Below the pieces are notes generated by a model. The model was not told the origin of the DNA, did not search any database, and saw only the letters and a program-made list of their open reading frames with translations. Source: Micromonospora acroterricola (lineage in GTDB: Bacteria; Actinomycetota; Actinomycetes; Mycobacteriales; Micromonosporaceae). From it: 64,000 nt of DNA. This document shows positions 46,820-58,382 of the stretch, piece by piece. The stretch lies in assembly GCF_003172955.1 (NCBI RefSeq), contig NZ_QGKR01000303.1, positions 1 through 64,000 of the forward strand, read 5' to 3'. How positions within the stretch are numbered: the stretch's first letter is position 1; the number at the start of each line of letters is the position of its first letter. The translations under genes and the position numbers were made by a program.

Positions 46820-47962
46820 CTACTTCTTGGCCTGACCGGCGGCGACCTCTTCCGCCGTCCAGTAACCGGAGTCGATCAGCGTGGCCTTGATGTCGTCCTT
46901 GTAGACGGTCGCGATCGGCAGCAGGTACGCCGGCACGACCTTGACGCCGTTGTTGTACGTCTGCGTGTCGTTGGCCTGCGGCTGCTTGTCCTGCAGGAAC
47001 GCCTCGGCGGCGTTCACGGCCTGCTCGGCGAGCAGCCGGGTGTCCTTGAAGACGGTGGAGCTCTGCACGCCGTCGTTGATCAGTTTGATCGAGGCGATCT
47101 CCGCGTCCTGGCCGGTCACCACCGGGAACTTCTTGGCCGCGGCGCCGTAGCCCGCGTTCTGCAGGGCGGTGATGATGCCCCGGGAGATCCCGTCGTACGG
47201 CGACAGCACCCCGTCGACCCGCGCGCCGTCGTTGTAGCTGGAGGTGAGCAGGTCCTCCATCCGCTTCTGCGCGGTCTCCTGCTGCCACCGCAGGATGGCC
47301 ACCTGCTCGATGGTGGTCTGGCGCGACTTCACCTTCAGGGTGCCGGCGTCGATGAACGGCTTCAGCGTGTCCATCGCCCCGCCGAAGAAGTACTGGGTGT
47401 TGTTGTCGTCGAGCGAGCCGGCGAAGAGTTCGACGTTGAACGGGCCCTTCGCCGTGCCCTTCGAGCCGTCCTTGTTCTGCAGGCCGAGACCGACGAGCAG
47501 GCCGGTGGCCTGGGCGACGCCCACCTTGTAGTTGTCGAAGCTGACGTAGAAGTCGACGTTCTTGCTGCCGCGGATCAACCGGTCGTACGCGATCACCGGG
47601 ATCTTCGCGTCGGCGGCGGCCTGCAACTGGCCGCTGAGCGCCGTGCCGTCGATCGCCGCGATGACCAGGACGTCCGCGCCCTGGGTGATCATCTGGTCGA
47701 CCTGCTGGGACTGGGTGGGGATGTCGTCACCCGCGTACTGGAGGTCGACCTTGTAGCCCTTCGCCTCCAGCTTCTGCTTCACCGCGTTGCCGTCGGCGAT
47801 CCACCGCTCGGAGGTCTGCGTCGGCATCGAGACACCGATGGTCAGGTCGCCGGGCTTGTCTCCGCTGGTGTCACCGCCGCTGCCAGCACCCTCGCCACTG
47901 CACGCCGCCAGGCTCAGCGCCAGCACCGCGCCGCCGAGAGCTACCAGGAACTTCCTGCCCAC
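46820..47962 (-). CDS. chvE: ChvE-type multiple-sugar-binding lipoprotein
   Basis: A 380-residue lipoprotein starting at GTG, with lipobox LSLAAC (Cys21) followed by a Gly/Ser/Asp linker. The ChvE signature is strong: IGVSMPTQTSERWIADGN, YAGDDIPTQSQQVDQMI, VLVIAAIDGTALS, VIAYDRLIRG, ELFAGSLDDNNTQYFF, VLSPYDGIS and VVTGQDAEIASI. Relatives bind L-arabinose, D-galactose, glucose and related aldoses. It is the first gene of chvE-gguA-gguB. Its promoter carries the same LacI operator as araB, so arabinose or a related sugar is the likely inducer and ligand. Confidence 0.93.
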   Translation of the reverse strand: MGRKFLVALGGAVLALSLAACSGEGAGSGGDTSGDKPGDLTIGVSMPTQTSERWIADGNAVKQKLEAKGYKVDLQYAGDDIPTQSQQVDQMITQGADVLVIAAIDGTALSGQLQAAADAKIPVIAYDRLIRGSKNVDFYVSFDNYKVGVAQATGLLVGLGLQNKDGSKGTAKGPFNVELFAGSLDDNNTQYFFGGAMDTLKPFIDAGTLKVKSRQTTIEQVAILRWQQETAQKRMEDLLTSSYNDGARVDGVLSPYDGISRGIITALQNAGYGAAAKKFPVVTGQDAEIASIKLINDGVQSSTVFKDTRLLAEQAVNAAEAFLQDKQPQANDTQTYNNGVKVVPAYLLPIATVYKDDIKATLIDSGYWTAEEVAAGQAKK

Positions 47963-48021
47963 GGGCTTCTCCTCTCTGGACTCCCCCGCCGACCGCCGGG
48001 GCCACCTGTCACCTTCCGGGT

Positions 48022-48050
48022 AGTGTTAGCGCTCACATATCGCACGTCAA
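48022..48050 (-). promoter_or_regulatory. chvE promoter with LacI operator
   Basis: On the minus strand TTGACG (48050-48045) and AACACT (48027-48022) are spaced 17 bp. The operator TGTTAGCGCTCACA (48024-48037, read on the plus strand) lies inside the spacer and -10. It differs in one base from the site at 58191-58204 before araB. Confidence 0.8.
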
Positions 48051-48209
48051 CACTTGGTCGGAAATACCGGTGTCACGGTCTCGTAACGGCGGCGCGTCTG
48101 GCAAGGCCATCCCGAATCCGGCCTCCACACCGGATGCACGACGGCATAGCGGCGGCACCGACCCGATGCGCGCGGTCGGCGCGCCCCGGGGCGGCCGAGC
48201 TGGGCGTCG

Positions 48210-49220
48210 TCAGCGGCGGGGTGGTGCGGCGACGCTGTCGCGGGCGACCAGGGTCGGGGCGATCGTCTGCCGCAGCGCCTCTCCGGTGCCCGATTCGATC
48301 TGGCTCAGCAACATGTGGATGCTCGCCCGCGCCACCGCGTCGAAGTCCGGACGGACCGTGGTCAGCGGCGGAATGAAGTAGGCCGCCTCCGGCACGTCGT
48401 CGAAGCCGACCAGGCTGATCTCGTCCGGCACGCGTCGGCCGAACTCGTGCAACGCCCGCAGCACGCCCAGCGCGAGATGGTCGTTGGCGGTGAAGACGGC
48501 GGTGACCTCGGGCATCCGTGCCAGCATCTGCCCGCACCGGTATCCCGAGGCCGCGGACCAGTCTCCCTGCAGCAACGGCGGCGGTTCCACACCCGCGGCC
48601 AGCAGCGCGTCACGCCAGCCCTCGATCCGGCCGGCGCCGTCGAACCAGTCGGACGGCCCCGACACGTGCCAGACGGTACGGTGCCCGGCGTCGAGCAGGT
48701 GCTGGGTCGCCGCCCGGGCGCCCGCCACCTGGTCGACCGTCACCAACGGCACCGGGCGGCGCGGGTCACCGTCGACCGTGACCAGCGGGACGTCCTTGGG
48801 TAGGCGTTCCAGCGCCTCGCCGGCCGACTCGACCGGCGCGATGACGACGATGCCGGCGACCCGGTGCGACAGGTGCCGCTCGACGGCGGCCGAGATGGAC
48901 CGGTGGTCGAGGTCCCGCACGCTGCCCACACTGACCGCGAAACCCTCCTCCGCGGCGGTCTGCTCCAACGCGGCCAGCAAGGACGCCGGCCCGTACAACG
49001 TCGTGTTCTGCGCGACCACGCCAATGACCTGCGAACGGCCGGTCACCAGCGCGCGCGCCGCGCCGTTCGGTCGGTAGCCGAGCTCGGCGATGGCCGCGCG
49101 CACCCGCAACCGGGTCTGCTCGCGGACGTTGGGGTGCCCGTTGAGCACCCGCGACACGGTCTGGTGGGAGACGCCGGCCAGACGGGCGACGTCGGTCATC
49201 GCCGGACCGTGCACGGCCAT
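48210..49220 (-). CDS. LacI family transcriptional repressor of the arabinose regulon
   Basis: A 336-residue LacI protein. The helix-turn-helix and hinge are MTDVARLAGVSHQTVSRVLNG (from residue 8) and YRPNGAARALVTGRS. The periplasmic-binding-like effector domain includes VIGVVAQNTTLYGPASLLAALE, AVFTANDHLALGVLRAL and LVGFDDVPEAAYFIPPLTTV. It lies between the araA-ending operon and the chvE operon on the same strand. The near-identical operators in front of araB and chvE are centred on a GCGC/ACGC core, as expected for a LacI regulator, so this is the probable repressor. This would be an AraR function in a LacI rather than a GntR fold. GGGGGGAG precedes the ATG. Confidence 0.92.
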   Translation of the reverse strand: MAVHGPAMTDVARLAGVSHQTVSRVLNGHPNVREQTRLRVRAAIAELGYRPNGAARALVTGRSQVIGVVAQNTTLYGPASLLAALEQTAAEEGFAVSVGSVRDLDHRSISAAVERHLSHRVAGIVVIAPVESAGEALERLPKDVPLVTVDGDPRRPVPLVTVDQVAGARAATQHLLDAGHRTVWHVSGPSDWFDGAGRIEGWRDALLAAGVEPPPLLQGDWSAASGYRCGQMLARMPEVTAVFTANDHLALGVLRALHEFGRRVPDEISLVGFDDVPEAAYFIPPLTTVRPDFDAVARASIHMLLSQIESGTGEALRQTIAPTLVARDSVAAPPRR

Positions 49221-49263
49221 GTCACTCCCCCCGTCTGCGTACCCGAAGCCGCGGCCCGCCGAC

Positions 49264-49282
49264 GTCGACCGGAGCGGTCGAC
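49264..49282. promoter_or_regulatory. Inverted repeat upstream of the LacI gene
   Basis: GTCGACCG/CGGTCGAC, a perfect 8-bp inverted repeat with a GAG centre, lies 44 bp upstream of the lacI-type ATG. It does not resemble the arabinose operator. It may bind another regulator or act as a hairpin. Confidence 0.35.
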
Positions 49283-49398
49283 CGATGCCGTCGCTCAGCC
49301 GTCACGCCGGTGCAGGACCCCCGCTGACCAGCGCTGGATGGCCGCCAGTCTACGTCAGCCGCCACCCGGAACCGACGTGCGGCCGGCCGGGGGCGACG

Positions 49399-49418
49399 CG
49401 ACGCGCGGTGGCGCGTCG
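49399..49418 (-). terminator. Hairpin after araA
   Basis: CGACGCGC/GCGCGTCG with a GGTG loop lies 51 bp after the araA stop. It is the best candidate for ending the eight-gene arabinose transcript. Otherwise the 249-bp gap holds only the lacI upstream region. Confidence 0.5.
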
Positions 49419-49469
49419 TGCCGCCCACGCCGCCCGTCGCGCTCACCGCCTCACCCACTCGTGATCATG

Positions 49470-50972
49470 CTAGAAGCCGCGGGCGAGCCGGTAGTACGCC
49501 TGGTTCCAGCGAATCTCGTCGGCGAAGCGGCGGGGCTCGGTGTCGGCGTCGATCACGACGAGTTCGGTGCGGCTCATCTCCGCCAGGTCGTGCAACTCCT
49601 CCACACCGACCGCCTGCGACAGCACGGTGTGGTGCGGGGCGCCGGCGGTGATCCACGCCTCGGCCGAGCCGGGCAGGTCCGGTCGCGGACGCCAGACGGC
49701 CCGGGCCACCGGCAGCCGCCGCAGCGGCTGCGGCGGGGACACGACGTCGATCTCGTTGGCCACGAGCCGGAAGCGCTCGCCCATGTCGGCCAGCCCGAGC
49801 ACCACCGCCGGACCGGGTGCCGCGTCGAACACGAGCCGGACCGGGTCCTCCCGTCCGCCGATGCTCAGCGGGTGGATCTCCACGTCGGGCACACCGGCCG
49901 CGATGGTCGGGCAGACCTCGAGCATGTGCGCGCCCAGCACCAGCTCCTCGCCCGGCGTGAGGTCGTAGGTGTAGTCCTCCATGAACGACGTGCCACCGTC
50001 GACGCCCACGGACATCGCCTTGAGGGTGCGCACCAGCACGGAGGTCTTCCAGTCGCCCTCGCCGCCGAAGCCGTAGCCGTCGGCCATCAGCCGCTGCACG
50101 GCGATCCCGGGAAGCTGACGCAGCCCGCCGAGGTCCTCGAAGTTCGTGGTGAACGCCCGGAACCCGCCGGCGTCGAGGAAGGCGCGCATGCCCAGCTCCA
50201 GGCGGGCGGCGTACCGCAACGAGTCGTGCCGGTCACCCCCGGAACGCAGCTCCGGGACGATCCGGTAGCTGTCGTCGTACTCCTTGACCAGGTCGTCGAT
50301 CTGCGCGTCCGCGACGTCGTCGACCACCTTGACCAGGTCGTTGACGCCGTAGGTGTTGACCGACACCCCGAAGCGCAGCTCCGCCTCGACCTTGTCACCC
50401 TCGGTCACGGCGACGTCGCGCATGTTGTCGCCGAAGCGGGCCAGTCGCAGCGACCGCATCGCCGACCAGCCGAGCGCCGCGCGGGCCCACGCCCCGACCC
50501 GGGCGGTCACCCGCGGGTCGCTGACGTGCCCGGCCACGGTCTTGCGTGCCACGCCGAGCCGGGTCTGGACGTACCCGAACTCACGGTCGCCGTGTGCGGC
50601 CTGGTTCAGGTTCATGAAGTCCATGTCGATCTCGTCCCACGGCAGCAGGACGTTGGCCTGGGTGTGCAGGTGCAGCAGCGGCGTCTGCAGGGCGTCCAGC
50701 CCGGCGATCCACATCTTCGCCGGAGAGAAGGTGTGCATCCACGCGACGACCCCGATCGCCCCCTGCGCGGCGGCGTCGCGGCACACCCGCAGAATCTCAC
50801 CGCTGTTGGTCAGGACGGGCTTCCAGACCACCCGGGCGGGAATCTGCGGCGAGTCGTCGAGCGCGGCCGCGATCACACGGGACTGCTCGGCCACCTGCCG
50901 GAGCGTCTCCTCGCCGTACATGCCCTGGCTGCCGGTGAGGAACCAGATCTCGGGTGCGCTGCGTGGTGCCAT
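49470..50972 (-). CDS. araA: L-arabinose isomerase
   Basis: A 500-residue enzyme of the usual AraA length. It interconverts L-arabinose and L-ribulose using Mn2+. The four metal/active-site elements are present: the Glu in GFGGEGDWK, the Glu in [11 protein letters not shown], the His in [12 protein letters not shown] and the His in [13 protein letters not shown]. The N-terminus [19 protein letters not shown] is also characteristic. The ATG at 50972 follows GGAAGG; longer in-frame starts lack a site. It is the last gene of the araBD-transporter-araA unit, 26 bp after the YjfF-type permease. Confidence 0.98.
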   Translation of the reverse strand: MAPRSAPEIWFLTGSQGMYGEETLRQVAEQSRVIAAALDDSPQIPARVVWKPVLTNSGEILRVCRDAAAQGAIGVVAWMHTFSPAKMWIAGLDALQTPLLHLHTQANVLLPWDEIDMDFMNLNQAAHGDREFGYVQTRLGVARKTVAGHVSDPRVTARVGAWARAALGWSAMRSLRLARFGDNMRDVAVTEGDKVEAELRFGVSVNTYGVNDLVKVVDDVADAQIDDLVKEYDDSYRIVPELRSGGDRHDSLRYAARLELGMRAFLDAGGFRAFTTNFEDLGGLRQLPGIAVQRLMADGYGFGGEGDWKTSVLVRTLKAMSVGVDGGTSFMEDYTYDLTPGEELVLGAHMLEVCPTIAAGVPDVEIHPLSIGGREDPVRLVFDAAPGPAVVLGLADMGERFRLVANEIDVVSPPQPLRRLPVARAVWRPRPDLPGSAEAWITAGAPHHTVLSQAVGVEELHDLAEMSRTELVVIDADTEPRRFADEIRWNQAYYRLARGF

Positions 50973-50998
50973 GGAGTTGCCTTCCGCGAGAGGAGCGT

Positions 50999-51988
50999 TC
51001 ACTTGTAACGGATTCCGACGAGGCGCTGGAAGAGGATGAACGCGAAGAGCAGGCCGCCGATCACGATCCTGGTCCACCAGGAGTTCAGGCTTCCGTCGAA
51101 GGTGATGAGGGTCTGGATCACGCCCAGGACCAGGACGCCGAGCACCGTGCCGAAGACGTATCCGGAGCCACCGGTGAGGACGGTGCCACCGATGACGACG
51201 GCGGCGATGACGTCCAACTCCATGCCCACGGCGATCAGTGGCGCGCCGGAGAGGGTGTAGAAGGACAGCAGGATCCCGCCGATCGCGGAGCACAGGCCGC
51301 TGATCGTGTAGACGGCGATCCGGGTACGCCCCACCGGCAGGCCCATCAGCAGCGCCGACTGCGGGTTGCCGCCGATGGCGTACACGTTGCGCCCGAGACG
51401 GGTGTAGGCCAGCGTGTACGCGGCGACGGCGACCACGGCGAAGGCGATGAGCACGCTGATCGACACGAAGTTGCCCCGGGGGTCGCCGATCCGCTCCTGG
51501 GACATCCTGGTCCAGAACCCGTCACTGATCGGGATGGACGAGCCGGAGATGAACGTGCACATGCCCCGGGCGAAGAACATCCCGGCGAGCGTGACGATGA
51601 ACGGCTGGATCTCGAAGAAGTGGATGGCGCAGCCCATCAGCAGGCCCAGCGTCGGGCCGATGAGCAGGGCGATGACGAGCACGAGTGCCGCCGGCAGGCC
51701 CTTCTGAAGCAGCGAGGCCGACACCATCGCCGTCATGGCGACGACGGACCCGACCGACAGGTCGATGCCTCCGGTGAGGATCACGAAGGTCATGCCCACC
51801 GCGACGACGAGCAGGAAGCCGTTGTCGATGAAGATGTTGAAGATGACCTGCACGTTGGAGAACGCCTGGTATTGGGAGACCCCGATGCCGTACATCACCA
51901 GGAGCAGGGCGAGCGTCGCCAGGACCGGTATTTGCCGCCTCGGCAGCCGGAACCGGGCACGGCCGGCGGTGAGCGTTCCAGTGGTCAT
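50999..51988 (-). CDS. Sugar ABC transporter permease (YjfF/AraZ type)
   Basis: A 329-residue CUT2 permease with eight to ten helices. It has the signature [20 protein letters not shown], then [17 protein letters not shown] and [19 protein letters not shown]. The [13 protein letters not shown] region and overall length match YjfF. In the YtfQRT-YjfF system two different permeases pair to make the channel. In Shewanella the equivalent AraUVWZ imports arabinose. It overlaps the preceding permease gene by 4 bp and is followed by araA, supporting an arabinose role. Confidence 0.92.
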   Translation of the reverse strand: MTTGTLTAGRARFRLPRRQIPVLATLALLLVMYGIGVSQYQAFSNVQVIFNIFIDNGFLLVVAVGMTFVILTGGIDLSVGSVVAMTAMVSASLLQKGLPAALVLVIALLIGPTLGLLMGCAIHFFEIQPFIVTLAGMFFARGMCTFISGSSIPISDGFWTRMSQERIGDPRGNFVSISVLIAFAVVAVAAYTLAYTRLGRNVYAIGGNPQSALLMGLPVGRTRIAVYTISGLCSAIGGILLSFYTLSGAPLIAVGMELDVIAAVVIGGTVLTGGSGYVFGTVLGVLVLGVIQTLITFDGSLNSWWTRIVIGGLLFAFILFQRLVGIRYK

Positions 51989-53051
51989 GCCGGCACCTGC
52001 TCCTTCGGCTTGTCGGCGATCGGGCTGGGCGGCGGTGCGCTGCTCCGGCGGCGGGTGAACCGGGCCCGGAACGCCGGCGCCTGGATGAGGCAGACGGCGA
52101 TCACCACAACCGCCTTGAACAGCAGCGAGGTCTGCGGTGAGATGTTCATGGCGTACACCGTGGTGGTCAGGGTCTGGATGATCAGCGCGCCGAGGATCGT
52201 GCCGCTGAGGAAGAACCGGCCGCCGGCGAGGGACGTACCGCCGATGACGACCGCGAGAATGGCGTCGAGCTCCACCCAGAGGCCGACGGCGTTGCCGTCG
52301 GCGCTGGAGACGTTGGCCGTCATCATGAAACCGGCGACCGCGGCACAGGTGGCGCTGAGTACGTACGCGAGGAAGATGACCCGGCCGGAGCGGATGCCGG
52401 CGAGTCGGCTCGCCTCGGCGTTACCGCCCACCGACTCGATGATCATGCCGAGCGCGGTGCGGCGGGTGAACGCGGCGACGAGCAGGGCCGCGGCGAGGGC
52501 GATGAAGATGGCCAGCGGCAGGGTCAGCAGGTGGCCCAGCCCGATCGCCCGGAACGGGTCGGAGTTGATGGTGATGATCTGACCCTGGGTGATCAGCTGG
52601 GCGAGGCCCCGGCCGGCCACCATCAGGATCAGCGTGGCGATGATCGGTTGGATCCCGATCACCGCCACCAGCACCCCGTTCCAGGTGCCGAGCACGAGCG
52701 AGACCCCCATCGCCATCGCGAGGGCGGTCAGCACCACGGGCAGGCTGTCCTGGTCGGGCTGCCTGCTGATGTACATGCAGGCGATCGCACCGCTGATCGC
52801 GCAGACCGAGCCCACCGACAGGTCGATGCCGCCGGTCGAGATGACCAGGGTCATGCCCAGCGCGACGAGGATCAGCGGGGCGCTCAGCCGCAGGATGTCG
52901 ATCGGTGAGCCGTACAGGTGCCCGTCCTTGAGCTCGATCGACAGGAACCCGGGCCGGTAGATCGTGTTCGCGGCCAACATGACGACGAGCACGGCGGCGG
53001 GCCAGAACAGCCGGTGACCGGTCATCGCCCGGTAACGGCCCATGGTGTCGT

Positions 53052-53055
<4 letters not shown>
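51985..53055 (-). CDS. Sugar ABC transporter permease (YtfT/AraW type)
   Basis: A 356-residue CUT2 permease. Signature segments are [41 protein letters not shown] and AVVIGGTSLAGGRFFLSGT. The N-terminus MNDTMGRYRAMTGHRLFWP is cytoplasmic, and the C-terminal 30 residues form an Arg/Pro-rich tail. ATG at 53055, overlapping the ATPase gene by 4 bp; the stop overlaps the next permease start by 4 bp. The three genes are therefore translationally coupled. It pairs with the YjfF-type subunit. Confidence 0.92.
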
Positions 53056-54593
<1,538 letters not shown>

Positions 54594-54620
54594 CCGATCA
54601 GGCCTCTTCTGGAGGTTGTG

Positions 54621-54663
54621 GACACGGGGGGCCGCCGTACTTGCGCGGCGGCCCCCCGGTGTC
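54621..54663 (-). promoter_or_regulatory. Intercistronic hairpin between binding-protein and ATPase genes
   Basis: Positions 54621-54637 pair with 54646-54663 over 17 bp with a single bulge (GGGGGGCCGCCG core). It starts 2 bp after the stop of the binding-protein gene. It is equivalent in position to the hairpin at 46782-46812. Confidence 0.7.
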
Positions 54664-54665
54664 GG

Positions 54666-55667
54666 TCAGTACTTGCGGTTGGGCAGAGCCTCCTTGGCCT
54701 GCTCCTGCGTGAAGGTGGTCTCCTCGGTCTCGATGCGAGCAGGCACCTCCTCGCCCGCGTGGACCTTCTTGGCCAGGTCCATCAGCTGTGGGCCGAGCAG
54801 CGGGCTGCACTCCGCGATGAAGTTGAACTTCCCGTCGGCGAGAGCCTGCATGCCGTCCTTGACGGCGTCGACCGTGATGATGGTGATGTCCTTGCCGGGC
54901 ACCTTGCCGGCGGCGGTGATCGCCTCGAGCGCGCCCAGGCCCATGTCGTCGTTGTGCGCGAACAACACGTCGATCTTCGGGTTGGCCTTGAGGAACTGCT
55001 CCATGACCTGCTTGCCGCCGGCCCTGGTGAAGTCGCCCGTCTGGGAGGCGATGACCTTCAGGTTCGGGTTGGCGGCGATCGCCTCGGCGAAGCCCTTCTT
55101 GCGGTCGTTCGCCGGCGCCGCGCCGGTGGTGCCCTGCAACTCCACGATGTTCACCGGGCCCGAGGCGGTCTTCTTCTGCTCGACCAGCCACTCACCGGCG
55201 AGCCGGCCCTCCTTGATGAAGTCCGAGCCGAGGAAAGTCTTGTACAGCGACTTGTCGGCCGAGTCGACCGAGCGGTCGGTCAGGATGACCGGGATGTCGG
55301 CGTCCTTGGCCTCCTTGAGCACGGTGTCCCACCCGGACTCCACGACCGGCGAGAAGGCGATCACGTCGACCTTCTGCTGGATGTAGTTGCGGATCGCCTT
55401 GATCTGGTTTTCCTGCTTCTGCTGCGCGTCGTCGAACTTCAGCTCGATACCCGCGGCGGTGGCGGCATCCTTGATCGAGGTGGTGTTCGCGGTACGCCAA
55501 CCGCTCTCAGCGCCGACCTGAGAGAAACCCAGGGTGATCTTGCCGTCGTCCTTCGACCCGCCGCCGGTGTCGCTGTTGCCGCAGGCCGCCACACTGCCGA
55601 CGAGCAGCACGCTGGCGAGGACCGCGGCGGCGCGCCACGGAGCGGAGTGCGTTCGCATCTTTCTCAT
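54666..55667 (-). CDS. YtfQ/AraU-type sugar-binding lipoprotein
   Basis: A 333-residue lipoprotein with lipobox GSVAAC (Cys29). The YtfQ pattern is clear: ITLGFSQVGAESGWRTANT, then ELKFDDAQQKQENQIKAIRNYI, VDVIAFSPVVESGWDTVLKEA, VILTDRSVD and FAHNDDMGLGALEAI. YtfQ of E. coli binds galactofuranose and related AraU proteins bind arabinose. With araBDA around it, L-arabinofuranose or L-arabinose is the best guess. AAGGAGAT precedes the ATG. The 124-bp gap to araD is unusually AT-rich near its 3' end (TATGTATTC) and may hold a secondary promoter. Confidence 0.93.
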   Translation of the reverse strand: MRKMRTHSAPWRAAAVLASVLLVGSVAACGNSDTGGGSKDDGKITLGFSQVGAESGWRTANTTSIKDAATAAGIELKFDDAQQKQENQIKAIRNYIQQKVDVIAFSPVVESGWDTVLKEAKDADIPVILTDRSVDSADKSLYKTFLGSDFIKEGRLAGEWLVEQKKTASGPVNIVELQGTTGAAPANDRKKGFAEAIAANPNLKVIASQTGDFTRAGGKQVMEQFLKANPKIDVLFAHNDDMGLGALEAITAAGKVPGKDITIITVDAVKDGMQALADGKFNFIAECSPLLGPQLMDLAKKVHAGEEVPARIETEETTFTQEQAKEALPNRKY

Positions 55668-55791
55668 CGGATCTCCTTGGGCTCGGTGTGGTGGTGACCG
55701 CGCCGACCGCCGTCGTGCGAGAAGCGGTGTACGCGGGTGAATACATAGCAGAAAATCGATGACCCGTGCCGGCTCGATCCGGATTGGACTG

Positions 55792-56484
55792 TCACGAGCC
55801 CGTGGGCGGGACCGGTTTCTGGCCGTAGACGGTCTGGTAACGGTGGTAGAGCGCGTCGATGTCGGCCTGTGCGATCGGCAGCGGCTGCCCGAGTGCGCGT
55901 GCCAGGTGCGCGGTGCGGGCGACGTCCTCGCACATGACCGCCGCCTTGACCGCCGCACGGGCGTCGCGGCCGATGGTGAAGACGCCGTGGTTGCGCATGA
56001 GCACCGCCGGCGAACGGTGCCCGGCGAGGGTGGTGACGATGCCCTTGCCGATGTCGTCGCCGCCGATCAGCGCGAACGGGCCCACCGGGACCTCGCCGCC
56101 GAACTCGTCGGCCTGGGCGGTGAGGTGGCAGGGGATCGCCTCGCCACGGGCGGCCCACGCGGTGGCGTACGCGCTGTGCGTGTGCACCACCCCGCCGACC
56201 TCCGGCATGGCCCGGTAGACGTAGGCGTGGGCGGCGGTGTCGCTGGACGGGGCGAGGTCTCCCTCGACGAGGACGCCGTCGAGGTCGCAGACCACCATGG
56301 TGGCCGCCGAGAGCTCGTCGTAGCCGACGCCGCTCGGCTTGATCACCATGAGCTTCTGCCCGGGAACCCGGGCGGAGATGTTGCCGGCCGTCCAGGCCAC
56401 CAGGCCGTACCGGGTCAGCTCGGAGTGCAGGCGGGCGACCGTCTCGCGCAGCTCGCTCACCTGTCGGGTCAGCTCGGCGTTCAT
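55792..56484 (-). CDS. araD: L-ribulose-5-phosphate 4-epimerase
   Basis: A 230-residue class II aldolase-fold enzyme that converts L-ribulose-5-phosphate to D-xylulose-5-phosphate by retro-aldol chemistry. Visible elements are GNISAR (phosphate site), KPSGVGYDEL, the zinc motif GVVHTHSAYATAWAARG and VLMRNHGVFTIG. The C-terminal Tyr in HRYQTVYGQ corresponds to the catalytic tyrosine of AraD. The acid residue in SSDTAAHAYVYRAMPEVGG matches the family. It overlaps araB by 4 bp. Confidence 0.96.
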   Translation of the reverse strand: MNAELTRQVSELRETVARLHSELTRYGLVAWTAGNISARVPGQKLMVIKPSGVGYDELSAATMVVCDLDGVLVEGDLAPSSDTAAHAYVYRAMPEVGGVVHTHSAYATAWAARGEAIPCHLTAQADEFGGEVPVGPFALIGGDDIGKGIVTTLAGHRSPAVLMRNHGVFTIGRDARAAVKAAVMCEDVARTAHLARALGQPLPIAQADIDALYHRYQTVYGQKPVPPTGS

Positions 56485-58163
56485 GCGACCACCTCCAGCG
56501 CGGTGCCCTGCGTGGGCGCGGCGGACCGGACCGCCGCGTTGCGGATCGCCCGCAGGCGCAGCATGACGTCGTTGCCGCCGCGACCGAAGTGGTCGTGCAG
56601 CGTCCGGTACTCGGCGTAGAGGGCGTCGTACGCGCGTGCCCGCTCCGGGTCCGGTCGGTAGACGGCCTCGTGCACCCGGCCCATCGCCTGCGAGGCTTCG
56701 TGGATCGACGCGTACTCGCCGGCGGCGACGGCGGCGTGGATTGCCGACCCGAGCGCCGGCCCCTGCCCGGAGACGATGAGGTTCAGCGGTCGGTTGGTCA
56801 CGTCGGCGTAGATCTGCATGAGCAGCTCGTTGGAGGTGAGACCACCGGCGATCACCAGGTCGTTCACCGCCACCCCGGCCTCGACGAACGCCTCGATGAT
56901 CATCCGTGTGCCGTACGCCGTGGACTCCAGCAGCGCCCGGTAGACGTCCTGCGGGCGGGTGGCCAGCGTCATCCCGACGATCATCCCGCTGAGGTCGTGG
57001 TTGACCAGCAGTGATCTGTTGCCGTTCCACCAGTCCAGCGCGATCAGGCCGTGCGCGCCGACCGGCTGGCTGGCGGCCAGCTCGGTGAGGCGTTCGTGCG
57101 AGGCGACTCCGGCCGGGGCGGCGTGCTCGACGAACCAGCCGAAGATGTCGCCGACACCGCTCTGCCCGGCCTCGTAACCCCACGCGCCGGCACTGATGCC
57201 TCCGTCGACGACGCCGCACATCCCGGCCACCTCGGCGACGTGCGGGCCGTTGACCACGTGGCAGGTGGAGGTGCCCATGATGGCGACGAGCCGGCCGGGC
57301 TCCACGGCCTGCGCGGAGGCGGCGGTGACGTGCGCGTCGACGTTGCCGGCGGCCACCGCGATCCCCTCGGGCAGGCCGGTCCACGCGGCGGCCCGGGCGG
57401 TGAGCGTGCCGGCCCGGGCGCCAAGGGGCAGCAGCGGACCGTCGAGCTTGGCCACGAAGCCCCCGAAGTCGGGGTTGAGCGCGGTCAGGAAGCTCTCGGA
57501 CGGGTACCGGCCATCCTGCAGGATGCCCTTGTAACCGGCCGTGCAGACGTTGCGGGTCTCGGTGCCGCTGAGCTGCCAGACGATCCAGTCCGCGGCCTCG
57601 ATGAAGCGTTCGGCCCGGTGGTAGACCTCCGGGTCCTCCTCGAGGATCTGGAGGCCCTTGGCGAACTGCCACTCGGCCGAGATCTTGCCGCCGTAGCGCC
57701 CGATCCACGGCTCGGCCCGCTCGTGCGCCAGGGCGTTGATCCGGTCGGCGTGCGGCTGGGCGGCGTGGTGCTTCCACAGCTTGACCCAGGAGTGTGGACG
57801 GTCGCGCAGCTCCGGCGCCTCGCAGAGCGGCGTGCCGTCGGCGAACGTCGGCAGCACCGTGCAGGCGGTGAAGTCGATGCCGATGCCGACGATCGCGGTC
57901 GGGTCGACCCCCGCGGCGGACACGGCCGCCGGGACGGCATATCGCAACACGTCGCGGTAGTCGTCCGGATTCTGCAGGGCCCAGTCGGGCGGCAGCGGTC
58001 GACCGCCGGGAAGGGCGACGCTGATGACTCCGTCGCCGTACTCGTGCACCGCGGTCCCCAGCTCGGCGCCGTCACCGACACGGACCACCAGGGCTCGCCC
58101 CGACAGGGTGCCGAAGTCGACACCGACGACGTAGCGTTCGCCAGCTCCGTCCACAGGAATCAT
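56481..58163 (-). CDS. araB: Ribulokinase
   Basis: A 560-residue FGGY-family sugar kinase of AraB length. N-terminal phosphate-binding sequence VVGVDFGTLSGRALVV; VGIGIDFTACTVLP, the FGGY middle segment and the C-terminal DLVIAGGLTSNELLMQIYADV nucleotide site all match ribulokinase. The Cys/Thr-rich AIMGTSTCHVV segment is characteristic of AraB. The ATG at 58163 has GGAGGTGGAC directly upstream. First gene of araB-araD-transporter-araA. Its promoter contains the LacI-type operator at 58191-58204. Confidence 0.97.
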   Translation of the reverse strand: MIPVDGAGERYVVGVDFGTLSGRALVVRVGDGAELGTAVHEYGDGVISVALPGGRPLPPDWALQNPDDYRDVLRYAVPAAVSAAGVDPTAIVGIGIDFTACTVLPTFADGTPLCEAPELRDRPHSWVKLWKHHAAQPHADRINALAHERAEPWIGRYGGKISAEWQFAKGLQILEEDPEVYHRAERFIEAADWIVWQLSGTETRNVCTAGYKGILQDGRYPSESFLTALNPDFGGFVAKLDGPLLPLGARAGTLTARAAAWTGLPEGIAVAAGNVDAHVTAASAQAVEPGRLVAIMGTSTCHVVNGPHVAEVAGMCGVVDGGISAGAWGYEAGQSGVGDIFGWFVEHAAPAGVASHERLTELAASQPVGAHGLIALDWWNGNRSLLVNHDLSGMIVGMTLATRPQDVYRALLESTAYGTRMIIEAFVEAGVAVNDLVIAGGLTSNELLMQIYADVTNRPLNLIVSGQGPALGSAIHAAVAAGEYASIHEASQAMGRVHEAVYRPDPERARAYDALYAEYRTLHDHFGRGGNDVMLRLRAIRNAAVRSAAPTQGTALEVVA

Positions 58164-58189
58164 GTCCACCTCCACCGTCGACCGGCTCA

Positions 58190-58218
58190 GTGTTAACGCT
58201 CACATCTATCGTCGTCAA
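58190..58218 (-). promoter_or_regulatory. araB promoter with LacI operator
   Basis: On the minus strand TTGACG (58218-58213) and TAACAC (58195-58190) are spaced 17 bp. The operator TGTTAACGCTCACA (58191-58204, plus strand) fills the -10 side of the spacer, exactly as at the chvE promoter. Confidence 0.82.
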
Positions 58219-58311
58219 GACACCTGCCGGCAACAGCTCCGTAACGCCGACCAGCGGCCGGACGCGCTCGGCGCCGCCGTGACCCCGCACGCAGGGCCGG
58301 GCGCCGAACGG

Positions 58312-58343
58312 CCGACGACCCGGCCTGTCGGCCGGGTCGTCGG
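58312..58343 (-). terminator. Terminator of the RHH-DUF4097-ABC operon
   Basis: CCGACGACCCGGCC/GGCCGGGTCGTCGG, a perfect 14-bp stem with a TGTC loop, lies 40 bp after the permease stop. Confidence 0.85.
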
Positions 58344-58382
58344 GTTGTCACCGCTGGAGCGCGGGCGGGCGCCAGCCGAGGG